Source: Escallonia rubra
Taxonomy: Eukaryota; Streptophyta; Magnoliopsida; Escalloniales; Escalloniaceae
Assembly: GCA_033065855.1 (NCBI GenBank)
Contig: JAVXUO010000131.1
Coordinates: 384,501-448,500 of the forward strand
Reading direction: 5' to 3'
DNA: 64,000 bases
Shown here: one piece after another, positions 33,007 through 45,153 of the stretch
Layout of the letters: each line of letters starts with the position of its first letter
Position numbering within the stretch: position 1 is the stretch's first letter
Notes under the pieces: generated by a model
Databases searched by the model: none
What the model was told of the DNA's origin: nothing
Seen by the model: only the letters and a program-made list of their open reading frames with translations
Translations under genes and position numbers: made by a program

Positions 33007-33500
33007 AGATAATTTAATTGTGGTTGGGAAGTCCTCAGTGAGTTACAAATCTTCGTGGTCTATTTCAATTGTATCTGCAAGTCCATGTTCAATCAATTTG
33101 TAACACCCTAAAATTTTAGAAGTGCTCAAAATATTATTGATTGGTTGACAGAAAAATGATGATGATGATTTTAAGTGACAATTGGGATTGATATTATCGT
33201 GCTTGTTGGGTGTCATCTTGCAATTGTGCCACATTTTGTGAACGATTTTGGTGCAAATGGTAGCATAAAGCTTAGCCATTCATAATCCCAGTTTAGGAAT
33301 GATTTCATCTCAGGCATTCGAAGGATTTCTCGTGCTCATTTTCTTTCCTTGCTAGCCTTTTTATGTTGTCAGTATATATTAGATGAACATAGTCATTCTA
33401 GTTCTTCTTGTAATTTGACTCTCCCTTCCTTGTCTTGTGGAAGTATCTCCATATCTTCTCTCTCCATATTTAAACTTCACTTCTAATTTCTTCACATAAT
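33007..33500. other. Unassigned flank between hAT and pararetrovirus
   Basis: No recognisable coding content on either strand. It may include the end of the pararetroviral copy, whose boundary on this side I cannot place. Confidence 0.3.
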
Positions 33501-34599
33501 AAGTTAGATTGTTGAGGGTCCTTCATAATTCTTTTCTATGGTTATCTCTCAATAAGTACCATATATCACTATAAAGGTTTTTACTCTTCATACTTAAGCT
33601 AGGTTGCGAATAGTTCTGTTTAAATATCTCAAGTTTATTACGGTGACATTCTATTTTGATAGTTTTAATTTTAGTTTGTGCATATGTTGTCATTTTCCTT
33701 TTCCGAATCTTTTCATTTGTATTCTCCTTTTTGTTGGGGTAGTATTTTGTGTTCTCTTGCCAATTTGTTTGTTAGAGAACTTGTTGTTGAAGTTTCAGAT
33801 TTACTCTTTTTCTTCCATGTGGTGGTGGCCTGGTCTCGATGCATTGCCTTGATTATGGCCTATCTTTTGGCAGTTCCAACAATTCTCTACCGTCACCTTT
33901 TTCATTTTGAGAGAAGTTTGTGGATAGTAAGGAATTATCGTCTTTCATCTCGGCATATAGGATGTAGTAGTCGAATTCCCTAACGGTTCTCTTAGTAGAC
34001 TAACTTCAGGATCTTCAGCTTCGTACCTCTCTTTTAAGGCCTTTTGAGTAGTCTTTTTTGGGCTTTCCATTTCCTGCACCATAAAACTTAGTTCCCATGT
34101 TAGGCAATTCGCAAGTGCATTTTTAATTGATAAGATGTATTCAACATCAAAGGCATATAATTGAACAAATGTTATTAATGATAGAGTCTTATCTGATTAA
34201 CATATCATAGATCTCTTTGAAGCAAGGCTTTAAAACACCTATCATTTGTTTTCATAAGAAAGTGTTCTGAAACTAAAAATATATAAAATGATTTTATAAC
34301 CCGTTTATGGCTAAAAATTCTTTTTCATTTATATGATATAGAGTTTTTGTATCTTTAAAAGTTCCTCTACAATATCCACCTAATTGTTCTTTAGTTTGAT
34401 TTGGGGATATTGCTTTTAATACAACACCCTAACAGTTTTTAGAAGTAGACTAAGTTTCAGTAAGTTATTAACTTGACTTTTTATCTAAAGGAATCATTGG
34501 GTATGTTCATCTTCACATCCTTTTCTAATTTTTGCTTAGAGTTTTTATGAGGTTTGATAAATCGTGATTGAACTTTCTTGCATAATATAACAACGCAAT

Positions 34600-35420
34600 A
34601 AACCTTTGAAGTTGTTTTACATCGTTGATATGTTCTGGCAAAAGCCTCATTCTTTTGGCTACATGATATTGATGAAAAAAAATTTACTGTCTTCTGCCCT
34701 TAATTCCACAAAGTCAATTGTGGTTTGTTCACATTCACATTTCTTTTGTGACAACAATATCCATAATCTATGATTTCTCGTGTTATCATCGTCAAATGGT
34801 TTCTATGTTCTACTCTCGTTTTGGAGAACACTAATTATCATCTATGTATATACAACATAGTAGTCTCCATGTTTTTTACAAATATTGTTCGTCCTTCTTT
34901 AGAATATTAGTGGAGCATTTTTTTCATTAGAATGGTAATACAGTCCATTCATAATGTCCTTGTGGTGCGTTAAAGGCTATTAATGGAATTAAAGATTCTT
35001 TCATTTTGATTTACCTATATCCGCTTTTTAAATCAAATCTCGAGAAAAAGATGGCTAGCTGAATTTTGTTTCTTTGTATATACAACATAGTAGTCTCCAT
35101 GTTTTTTAAAAATATTGTCCGTCCTTCTTTAGAATAATAGTGGACCATTTTTTTCATTAGAATGGTAATACATTCCATTCATAATGTCCTTGTGGTGCAT
35201 TAAAGGCTATTAATGGAATTAAAGATTCTTCCATTTTGATTTACCTATATCCGCTTTTTAAATCAAATCTCGAGAAAAAGATGGCTAGCTGAATTTTTTT
35301 TATCAGCATCCCCTTGTTTCAAATTTTACCGTTATCTTTAACAGTAGCCGCATTTAAAACTCTATCGTCTATTACTAGCTTTCCTTCTAACATATTCTAC
35401 ATGTTCTTTTACCATGAAAG
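34600..35420 (-). pseudogene. Pararetroviral reverse transcriptase remnant
   Basis: Translation shows a finger/palm segment with SRFDLKSGY-like text and FNAPQGHYEWNVLPF followed by a stop. The segment occurs twice because of the internal duplication. The catalytic region downstream is frameshifted and was not read with confidence. It belongs to the minus-strand pararetroviral copy. Confidence 0.6.
34846..35305. repeat. 230-bp tandem duplication in RT
   Basis: 34846-35075 and 35076-35305 are near-identical, with the same start (TATATACAACATAGTAGTCT) and end (AAAGATGGCTAGCTGAATTT). They differ at a handful of positions, so the duplication is fairly old but younger than most of the decay. Confidence 0.9.
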
Positions 35421-36689
35421 GCTAACTTGAGTGCAGACTCACGCTTGGTCTTATTAAGCGATATTCTAGGATTTCAAGAATCAGTTTTGTAAACTAATGT
35501 ACCAATTCAAGACTATGTTGCATTGGTTTAACATTTACCATATGATCTTTATCGCTTATAATTAGTTTAGCCCAAGGTTTATCCTTCTCTCATAGTTTAG
35601 TAGGTTATTACTAAAATTGTTTTCTAACATTCTTATATTGTCTAGACAAATAATTTATTTTCCGTGTTTGGTTTGGACACTTCAAATAGCCTTTCTCATG
35701 ATCATTTTCTTGAGATCTCACCATGTTGGGCTGGATAAAGAGACTCACTTTCTATAGATAGTTGGAATTCTGCTTGTTTTTGGATGAAATGCAAATTTAC
35801 ACCTTTGAGAAGCAAATGTTAGCAACCGAATTTTGTGACGTAGTATTTCTATATCCGACTTATCTTGAATAAATGGTCGATCTTCTACTTGCTTGAGAAA
35901 TAGCACTTCCAATACTAGAAAATCTCATTTAAGGAATCAAATTGGACCGATCGCTCTATATAAATGATTTTCGTTAATAGTTATCAAAATATGATTGCTT
36001 CATATTCTGGTTCAAACTCATCTATATTTTCCATTCGTATATGCATGAGTTAATCAGTTTCGATCCATTTGCCGGCAGGCAAAAGTCCTACTTTTTGCAG
36101 GACAATATGATGCTTCATATCGCATCTATCTTCTAAGGATGGTATCCTTGGAATTTAAATGCCATTTCCATGCAAGAGTTGTTCAGTTGTACTATCATAA
36201 GTTAGTTATGTACTTTTAATTTTATGGAGCTTTCTATTCCAAGATCCTTATCCGATAAATCCCTGCCTTATAACATTTGCTTGATAGTGTCAGACAATGA
36301 TATCATTGACATCACGTGTAAGGATTCCACCAGGAGTTGACAAACTTCATTTTATCAGAATTACAACTAATTTGTAACCAATAATATTACTAGAGGAACT
36401 TCCGTCGTCCTTGATGGTAGAATCTATTACTATCTTTCTTTTTTTTAAATCTATGTAGATACTAAAAGTCTGGAAGATAATTAATGTCTTCTAGGCTCTT
36501 TGAGGATAAGAACTTCCTTATTTTCACTCATGTACATGTGTTCTAGTTGTTTATTAACTAATGCTTCGCCTATCACCCATTTTTTGGCCACGATAGCAAT
36601 TTTGGATTTATCTTTTTTGGTTTTGTTGCTCGAACATTACTATTTATTTGTTTAGATAATTCGACCTTGATATTCAGCACCGTGATTTC

Positions 36690-38270
36690 AAATTCAAAAT
36701 TGGATTTGGAATTCAATTCATATTTTTTTTTTTTGTTTGGAACAAAAGGGAATTCAAATCACAGAATTCTTAATTTGTGTTTGAAAAACAAAGAAAATAG
36801 AAAGGTAATAAAATTTTGAACAGTTATAGCCTTGGCTTATGACGAAAAACAAATTACAGTAAGTGATTTCAAGTGTGCTAGTGCCACCACGTGGTGGTGG
36901 TGGCAACACCACACAGGGTTAGCAACATCAAAGGTGGAAGCGATGGGGTGGTCAAGTGATGCTAATAATGGTGGTGGTGGTGGTGGTGGTGGTGGTATTG
37001 AGCTATAACTAGCGGTATGAATGGTGCCAATAGTGACGCTAATGGCATTAACAATGATAGTGGTGGTGGTATAGCGTCAACGGTAGTGTTGTTCAGTGGC
37101 ATCTATGGCAGCTGACAACGAAATGGTGGTGGTGGAGTGATCTAGCGATGGTAACATTAGTAGTGGAGCTAGTGGTACCAAAGTATAATTAATGGTAATG
37201 ATGGGGACATGAGTTACAGTGATAGTGACAGTACCAGAGACGAAGGTGTTGGTAGTATTGTGACATCGCCAATGGTAATGGCATCAACGGTCGCGGTAGT
37301 GGGGCAATCCAGCGATTGTAACAATAGTAGTGGTGGTAGTGGTATTGGTGTCTTGTGATTATAACGATAGTAGTGGTAATGGTGGTATTAAGGTTTCACT
37401 AGTTGTATGTAGACAATAATAGTCATGGTGGTGGTGGTGATGACAGACAGTGATTGTAACGAAGGTGGTGGTCATATTGTGACATCGACAGTGGTGGTGG
37501 TGGTGTGGCATCAATGGCAGCAGTGGTGGGGCAATCTAGTAATTGTAACGATAGTAGTGGTGGTGGTGGTATTAAGTTTTCACTAGTGGTATGTAGACAA
37601 TAATAGTCATGGTGGCGGCAATAAAAGAGATAGTGCTGGTGATGACAAACTTAAGGTCGTGATAGGGTTGATATAGTTGCACCAGTTGTAATAGTAGTGA
37701 TAATGATGGCAATGGTAGCATTGATGATGGTGGTAGTAGTTGTAGTAGTGCTAAGACGGACGAAGTGAAGATGGCAATCTGTTGACATAATGGTGGTCGT
37801 GGTAGTGATGTAACACACTTGACAGCAGTGATGACTATGTTGGTGTTGTGGTGTTGTGTCGCGTGACAATGACAATAGTGTGGTAATTGTGGTGGTGTAA
37901 CCGTCGAGTGGTGGTGGGTATATCGATCCATTGGTGGTGGTAGTGATGGTAACGTAAGGTAGCAGTGGTGATGGCGGTGGTGGTGGTAGTAAAAGGGGTG
38001 GCAGTAACGGCATTGAAGACGGTGCTGGTCGGTTCATTGTTAAAGTGACTCGTGATATGGTGAGATAGGTAAATAATTTTTTTTAATTCAAGTAATTACA
38101 CATCCTATAAAATCCAACCATTTTTCACTGGATTTCACACTATAGAAACAAATCCAGTCAAATCCCATAAAATTCCAATTCCTCTCTTTAATGTTCCAAA
38201 AACTAAATTTGAACATTTGAAATAAAATTTCATCAATTCTGTGCTTCCAAACACCCTCTTAGTAGATTTA
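36690..38270. repeat. GGT/GTG-rich minisatellite-like insert
   Basis: About 1.2 kb (36885-38050) is built from GGTGGT, GGTAGT and GATAGT triplet variants, with longer recurring words such as TTGTAACGATAGTAGTGGTGG and TATGTAGACAATAATAGTCA (37409 and 37590). The flanks (36680-36800 and 38090-38265) contain AATTCAAATCACAGAATTC- and GAATTGATGAAATTT-type words in opposite orientation, suggesting a transposon frame around an expanded repeat. Open frames inside it are composition artefacts. Confidence 0.6.
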
Positions 38271-39027
38271 TTCTATTCTCCATTCTGCATACTAGACGAT
38301 ATTGTACTGCAATATCTTTACGGACTTCTCATAATGCTGTCATGCCTTCAGTTTGGATTCATTGCCCTAATGCTTTATTAAGATATGGATCTACCAAAGA
38401 CATGAAGTAGTTTGGCATTGTTTTATACCAAACTGGGTCATTACACAAGTTACTTTAAGTTCCTCCTATCATGGCTTTTTCAAAGGTTCTCCGTATATTT
38501 TTTGTTAAACAAAAAATTATTGACGTATCCCTTCCATCTATAAATAATGGAAAAAGACTAACTTATCATATTGATATAACATAGTGATATCCTTATCTAA
38601 GGTATTGTTTAACCTTATTTAGTTTGAAGAGAGAGATGTCTATTACCCTTTCTTGTTTATAGGTTTCCCTTCATCTTACTTCTAAATCTAAAGAAGGATT
38701 TTTTTTACTTTTGTTTTGTTTAAATTGTGGCATCCCCTAATGGTTTATGGGTGATTTCGTGGTTTCATCCTCAATTCATGTACTCCAACTAGTTATGTTA
38801 TTAGCTAAAAGAACCATGATCTTCATAGTTTTCAGACAACGTGAAGATTATGCTTACGATTTTCAAAGCGCTGTCTAAGCTTTCCTTGTCATCTGATCTT
38901 GCTCCTTCATCAGTATTCTGAACAAGTTTCTCCGCCTTGTCTTCAAAGTCAAGTTTGTATCCCCATGGCTCATATCTTTCTTCAGAAAATAAAAAAGCTC
39001 TGACATTTTTTTTTCATTTCTTACTTA

Positions 39028-39085
39028 AGCATTTATTGCATAATGTCCTTTCTCATCACATAACCAGTAATAGTTACACTCTTCA
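39028..39085 (-). pseudogene. Degenerate zinc knuckle of pararetroviral coat region
   Basis: The minus strand reads ECNYYWLCDEKGHYANA. It has the CysxxxxCysxxxxGlyHis shape of a CCHC knuckle with two residues out of register. In Caulimoviridae such a knuckle ends the coat protein, just before the protease-RT, which matches its position. Confidence 0.5.
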
Positions 39086-40771
39086 GGTGATTTTCCTTTA
39101 AGGCATGAGAATTTTGTACCATTTTAACTATTACCAGATTTTTTTTCTAGTGTAACTCCCTTAAGATTTCGACTTTTCTCTTGATGGGTTAAATTTGTTT
39201 TCCTAAAAATCTTTCCACCTCTTTACATATCCTTTATTGTTTTCGGATTTTGTTTTCTCAAAAAAATTTGTCGTGAAATTTGGCTTATTTCACAACCTAA
39301 CTATAAACTATGTTATCGACTATCGTTCAACATTTGGAACTCATATAAGCCTTTCTCATATCTTATATTGCATATCTTTCAGGACAATATTTCTTAAATA
39401 CTTCCCCGACACCGGCTATTCTTCTTCCTAAGAAATCACAAAGCATTCTTTTATTTATGTGTTTATCAAGTTCCTTATATGACCATTCATCTAATAGTTT
39501 GGGGAGTTTAGCAATAAGTTGTTTTTGCCGATGGTGACTATCTCTTATAAGTTCTAGCTTGTAAAAGTATTTTTCATGTTGACAAGTATGATTTTACAAA
39601 CAGCACATATCACATTTTTTAGCTTAGTCAAATTTGTGGAAGCAATTTTTTCTTGAATACCTATAATATTATAGACATTCCTTGAAAATCTAATTTGAGG
39701 TTGCCTTCGTAAAACAATACCCATTGTTCAGAAATACTTAGCTCTTTTGCACTTCAATTATCATTTCGTTGTCTAATATGCTATTCAAAAATCTAGCTAC
39801 GTTTCCTTGCGGATTACTCATATGAAATTTTTCATGGCGTGTATTTATAGCAATTCTTAGACCTTGTGCCCAGTTATCGATTGCTTCCTCCGCATTCGAA
39901 AGACAATCAGTATTAAGATATATGGTGAGTATATAGTAATTGACTCTTTCTTCCATGTTTGGGAACAAAATCATGCTTTAATTTTGTTCTTGTAGCTATA
40001 CAAAATTTTGAATTCCTTTCTAAATTTATCTTTCAGTCGCATATTCATACACAGTTGGGAATGTTTCTCCATTCTATCAGGGCATATTAGAAAAGGTTTT
40101 ATTCACCTTATACCTATCTTTCTTTCAAATTATATTCTTGTTCTATTAAAACTGCTGGATATATTTCTATGGAAATTGGCTTTTTTCTTTCTCTGTTGCG
40201 TCGAAACATATGCAAGAGTTGATTTATATCCATTAAATTAGATATACCTGATTCGACCTTTCCTCTACAAACCAACCCATTTGTATGACTCCCATTTTTT
40301 TGTAAGTTCTTTTCTCCCTTTTTTTTATCATTATCCTGCATCCCATGGATACAATCTAAATAGATAAATAGATTATTATGTGGTCATTTATTAATTTTTC
40401 TATATCTTCCACACTCATTCCTTGTAATGGATCTGGTTTGTCCATTGAACCACTCACAGAGGGTTTTTTGTCACCTTCACCACAACTGTATGCTATTACC
40501 TCTTCAAACACACATGAAATCACAATTTTATAGCAAGTTTTAGTTGTTTGGTGCAAGTAGTTGGTTTTGTCTTCTGAACCTTCTTAAAATTAATGTGAAT
40601 TGGTTAACAATTGTGATATTATCATGCTTAGGTTTTTACGTCCATTATTTGATTTAATAATTTGGTGATATTAGTTTTCCCTACTCCACAGTCTAAGTGT
40701 ACATTCCTTTACATTTATCATATAAATAAGGAATTTTTATGGGTTTCTAAGTCTGATTTTGCCTCTAGCTA

Positions 40772-40784
40772 GGCTCCGATACCA
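40772..40784 (-). other. tRNA-Met primer binding site-like sequence
   Basis: The minus strand reads TGGTATCGGAGCC, one base from the initiator-tRNA primer site used by plant pararetroviruses and many LTR elements. It sits at the start of the pararetroviral copy and about 150 bp from the TRIM array, whose own primer sites are separate. Confidence 0.6.
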
Positions 40785-41084
40785 GTTTAGGATTGTTTTT
40801 TGGTACTTCTTAAACTTGAAAAGATTCAATTCTAGTTTTTCAAAAGATGGGGTAGTTTAACGAGATGTTGGAAAAATGAGAGGCCAAAGAGATCATTTTT
40901 ATTTTGCCTATTTGTTTAAAAAAACATGGTTTCAAATCTTCCTCTCTAGCCAATGTGGGATATACCCGACTCACCCTTCGTTGCCCCAACCATCCTCTTG
41001 ATGTGGGATATACCCGGGCTTGCCTTTGTTTTCCCCAACCATTGGCAACCCGAGTGGATAGCCCAGCCCAAGCTTTCGAAAGTC

Positions 41085-41097
41085 GGCTCTGATACCA
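41085..41097 (-). other. TRIM primer binding site (first of six)
   Basis: TGGTATCAGAGCC on minus, separated by two bases from the LTR at 41100. It recurs at the equivalent place before each LTR (near 41445, 41805, 42165, 42525, 42954), with single-base changes in some copies. Confidence 0.85.
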
Positions 41098-42539
41098 TTT
41101 GTAACGACCCGGTTCACTGCCCCACCACAGGGCAATGCCTCCCTCAAAAGAGCTAGCCAAGTATGTACTTATGAGTTCCTTGGCAAGGTCTTATAAGGGT
41201 CATCTCATACTATTCCACAACTGATGTGGGATATTACAATCTCCCCACCTTATTCCTTAGCGTCCTCACTAAGGCTCGATCACACATAGCCCAAAATCTT
41301 CCTCTCTAGCCAATGTGGGATATACCCGGCTCACCCTTCGTTGCCTCAACCATCCTCTTGATGTGGGATATACCGGGGCTTGCCTTCGTTTCCCCCAACC
41401 ATTGGTAACCTGACTGGACAGCCCACCCTGAGCTTTCGAGAGTCGGCTCTGATACCATTTGTAACGAACCGATCCACGGCCCCACCACAGGGCATTGCCT
41501 CCCTCAAAAGGGCTAGCCAAGTAGGTACTTAAGAGTTCATGGGCAGGGTCTTATAAGGAAAATCACAAATCATCTCACATCTGATGTGGGATATCACAAT
41601 TTTCCCACCTTATGCCTTAGCATCCTCGCTAAGGCTCGGTCACACAAAGTCCAGAATCTTCCTCTCTAGCCAATGTGGGATATACCCGGCTCACCCTCCG
41701 TTGCCCCAACCATCCTCTTGATGTGGGATATACCCGGGCTTGCCTTTGTTTTCCCCAACCATTGGCAACCCGACTGGATAGCCCAGTTCGAGCTTTCGAG
41801 AGTCGGCTCGGATACCATCTGTAACGACCCGATCTACGGCCCCACCACAGGGCATTGCCTCCCTCAAAAGGGCTAGCCAAGTAGGTACTTATGAGTTCAT
41901 ATGCAGGGTCTTATAAGGCCAATTGTAAACTCTCCCACAACCGATGTGGGATATTACAATCTCCCCACCTTATTTCTTAGCGTCCTCGCTAAGGCTAGAT
42001 CACACATAGCCCAGAATCTTCCTCTCTAGCCAATGTGGGATATACCCGGCTCACCCTTCGTTGCCCCAACCATCCTCTTGATGTGGGATATACCGGGGCT
42101 TGCCTTCGTTTCCCCCAACCATTTGCAACCCGACTGGACAGCCCAACCCGAGCTCTCGAGAGTCGGCTCTAATACCATTTGTAACGACCCGGTCCACGAC
42201 CCCACCACAGGGCATTGCCTCTCTCAAAAGGGCTAGCCAAGTAGGTACTTAAGAGTTCATGGGCAGGGTCTTATAAGGCAAATCACAAATCATCCCACAT
42301 CCGATGTGGGATATCACAATCTCCCCACCTTATGCCTTAGCGTCCTTACTAAGGCTCGGTCACACAAAGTCCAGAATCTTCCTCTCTAGCCAATGTGGGA
42401 TATACCCAGCTCACCCTTCGTTGGCCCAACCATCCTCTTGATGTGGGATATACCCGGGCTTGCCTTTGTTTTCCCCAACTATTGGTAACCCGACTGGATA
42501 GCCCAGCCCGAGCTTTCGAGAGTCGGCTCTGATACCATC

Positions 42540-42747
42540 TGTAACGACCCGGTTCACTACCCCACCACAGGGCAATGCCTCCCTCAAAAGGGCTAACCAA
42601 GTAGGTACTTATGAGTTCCTTGGCACGGCCCCATCACAGGGCATTGCCTCCCTCAAAAGGGCTAGCCAAGTAGATACTTATGAGTTCATAGGCAGGATCT
42701 TATAAGGCCAATCGCAAACTCTCCCACAATCGATGTGGGATATTACA
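42540..42747 (-). repeat. TRIM LTR with internal 69-bp duplication
   Basis: 208 bp instead of 139. The segment carrying CACAGGGCATTGCCTCCCTC and AGTAGGTACTTATGAGTTC is present twice in tandem. Confidence 0.9.
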
Positions 42748-43071
42748 ATATCCCCACCTTATTTCTTAGCGTCCTCGCTAAGGCTCGATCACACATAGTC
42801 CAGAATCTTCCTCTCTAGCCAATGTGGGATATACCCAGCTCACCCTTCGTTGCCCCAACCATCCTCTTGATGTGGGATATACCGGGGCTTGCCTTCGTTT
42901 CCCCCAACCATTGGCAACCCGACTGGACAGCCCAGCCCGAGCTTTCGAGAGTTGGCTCTGATACCTTCTGTAACGACCCGGTCCACGACCCCACCACAGG
43001 GCATTGCCTCCCTCAAAAGGGCTAGCCAAGTAGGTACTTATGAGTTCATAGGCAGGGTCTTATAAGGCTCA

Positions 43072-45108
43072 TTTAACATTAAATATCTCCATAAAACAAA
43101 AATCTAATGCAATCTGTTCTCTTAAAAATCCGTTACAAAACAAATTTACTAAACGCAGCGGCTAAACCAATCATATGAAATCAATTCTATCAAATTACCC
43201 ACTTCCGGGTAAAGTTCTCAAAACAAACTGCAATCTAAATAACTAAAAAGGAATCTCAAAGCTCCAACGCCGTCACACGGATCCTTAGTCACTTTCATGA
43301 CCTGTGGCAAGGGGCAAGGTAGAGTGAAAGGGTGAGCTCAAATAGCCCAGTAAGGTACAAAAACGACAAGATATCAAAGCAACAACTAACAGAGTCAAAC
43401 ATCAATACTTGATGGAATGGGTAAACCAAATTCTTATATCAAATGCCGAAACAAACGTGATTAAGCATTAACCCTAAACATATAAATAATATGTCGGGAA
43501 TGCTACACAACAAAAGTATACGATGACTATGTTGGTCATAAGACTTAAAAGTTGAACCAAACGTACAAACATCAAACATGTACTACCGGTAGCATGCTAA
43601 GCATCTATTAATCGCCAGCATATAATCAAACGTGTGTCCAAAGGACCCTCTCAAATTTGAGAGTTGTTCAAACATAGTCATTAGCCATCGTCAATTGACG
43701 AGCACTGTAAGAAAGGTTCAACGAGATTAAAGCCACTTAACTCTGAAATTTGATTGAACGGGACACGTTAACATAAGTAGTACACAAAATACGAAAGATA
43801 AGCAAAATGTTGCCAATTTGGCAGTATACCCAATAAATGGCAAAGCACAAAGTGTATAAGCATTGGCAACAGAACACTAACCGGACCGAAATGGAAATAA
43901 ACAAACCATGAAGTTCCTGAAGCATTGCGGTAGTCCAATGATTTCAAAGGAATGCTTTGAAGGGAATTAAACTCAAAGCATAGAAATGCACTAGAACTCA
44001 ACTACTAAGCTGTACAGTTGTGGAAAAGAAAAGCATGAAGGCATGTTTACTAACCCAAAAACAAAGAACACTGCCAAAGGAATAAGGCATTAACAATAGC
44101 TGAAAAACTTTGCTGCCAACAAGCCACGAAACAGAAATTATAGAGGAAATGGTGAACTGAACATGGAAGACATTCTAACGCCCATGTTGCGGCTTCTGGC
44201 CATCTACGGGTTTGTGAATTTTAATGTTATGGGGACTTGAGCAAAAACCTACAAGTCCACAAGCTGAAAAAGAACAGAACAATAGTTTACAAGTTGATGT
44301 AGGGTTTTGCAATCAACTACTACCTAAAGTACCACTTCCGTAGCATATTGCTGGAACCCCTTAACAAGAATAAGTGGGGGGCTGTTTCAACAAAGCAACC
44401 ACTTCTCCCTGAAATGGTCTCAAGTACCAAGACCCACCATGAACAATAGCAATAAAAGAAAGAACAAGGATAAGGAATAAGATGAAACTGCACGAACATG
44501 TGGATTCTAAGGCAAATACTTGTGCCGTAACCAAGAATAGGTAACAACCATCAAAAAGCCACGGTCAAAGATTAATCCAAAGTCTAAATTTAACAACCGG
44601 TAATTCAACAATTAAATGCTTAGGGACTAAATTGTGGACAATAAATTGGATTAAAGTTCCAGGACCAATTTAATTGGATAAGACTCCATCTACAGATCGA
44701 ATTGTGTTATGGAAAAAACCCTTACCACAGCAAAGAGAGGCAAAATCCCTTACCTTATACTAACGAAACGATGAAAACACAATCCTCCCAAGCTACGCTA
44801 CTCGAATACGCCAATCTTCTCCCAAGGAACAAGCAATTTAGGGCTTAAAATGAAGAAGAGAGTGGAAGGGCCGGCTACCAGAGAAGGAAGAGGAGGCTGG
44901 AGAAAAGATATATTATTTAAATGAAACCCTAGCTGGCTAATTACACAAAGCCCCCCCCCCCCCCCCCCAAAAAAAAAACTTTAGCCTCTTACTCAAAAGG
45001 CACCAAAACTTTCATAATAATGTAAAAAGACCACAAACTTGCTTATTTAGTTATTTAATTATTTTAAAGTAATAATATCGCATAAAAAAAATATATTGGG
45101 GTATTACA
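43072..45108 (-). repeat. Truncated 3' LTR of a Tekay-like Gypsy element
   Basis: On minus the LTR begins TGTAATACCCC at 45108, immediately after the polypurine tract. It extends at least 2 kb to a break at 43072, where TRIM LTR sequence begins, so its CA end is missing. A C/A homopolymer run occupies about 44950-44978. No ORFs. Confidence 0.8.
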
Positions 45109-45123
45109 TTCTCCCCACCTTAA
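45109..45123 (-). other. Gypsy polypurine tract
   Basis: The minus strand reads TTAAGGTGGGGAGAA just before the LTR, preceded by TTCGAGGACGGAATTC, the conserved context 3' of Tekay-type pol. Confidence 0.85.
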
Positions 45124-45153
45124 AAGAATTCCGTCCTCGAAATTTAACGTACC

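Larger units (their letters stand above)
33500..40785 (-). mobile_element. Endogenous pararetrovirus (Caulimoviridae-like), decayed
   Basis: Minus-strand order is: a tRNA-Met-type primer site (TGGTATCGGAGCC, 40772-40784), coat-protein-like text, a degenerate zinc knuckle (about 39028-39085), then reverse transcriptase (about 34600-35420) and RNase H-like sequence. The RT shows FNAPQGHYEWNVLPF (about 35160-35204), a pattern I associate with Caulimoviridae rather than Gypsy elements. There is no LTR. Stops and frameshifts are dense throughout. A 230-bp tandem duplication lies in the RT and a GGT-rich block splits the copy at about 36690-38270. The family rests on RT motif, primer site and domain order; the genus is not assignable. 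It is a non-functional fossil. Confidence 0.6.
40936..43071 (-). mobile_element. Tandem TRIM retrotransposon array
   Basis: Miniature LTR elements on the minus strand share LTRs: LTR-internal-LTR-internal and so on. LTRs of 139 bp (minus strand TGTAATATCCC ... GGTCGTTACA) begin on plus at 41100, 41460, 41820, 42180, 42540 and 42969. The five full internal segments are 221 bp. Each has a primer site TGGTATCAGAGCC two bases inside one LTR and a polypurine tract AGGTGGGGAGAT abutting the next. The period is exactly 360 bp except where the fifth LTR has a 69-bp duplication. No coding capacity. The array begins mid-internal at 40936 and ends mid-LTR at 43071. Confidence 0.9.

Noticed and set aside
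37572..38037. Two long overlapping minus-strand frames rich in Thr, Pro and Leu
   Set aside because: They arise from GGT/GTG triplet repeats; all frames of that composition stay open. No domain is present.
40840..43029. Repeated 60-83-codon frames (MASPFEGGNALWWG-type and MWDIPGSPF-type)
   Set aside because: They are the same non-coding TRIM unit read on each strand; their repetition follows the 360-bp array, and TRIMs encode no protein.
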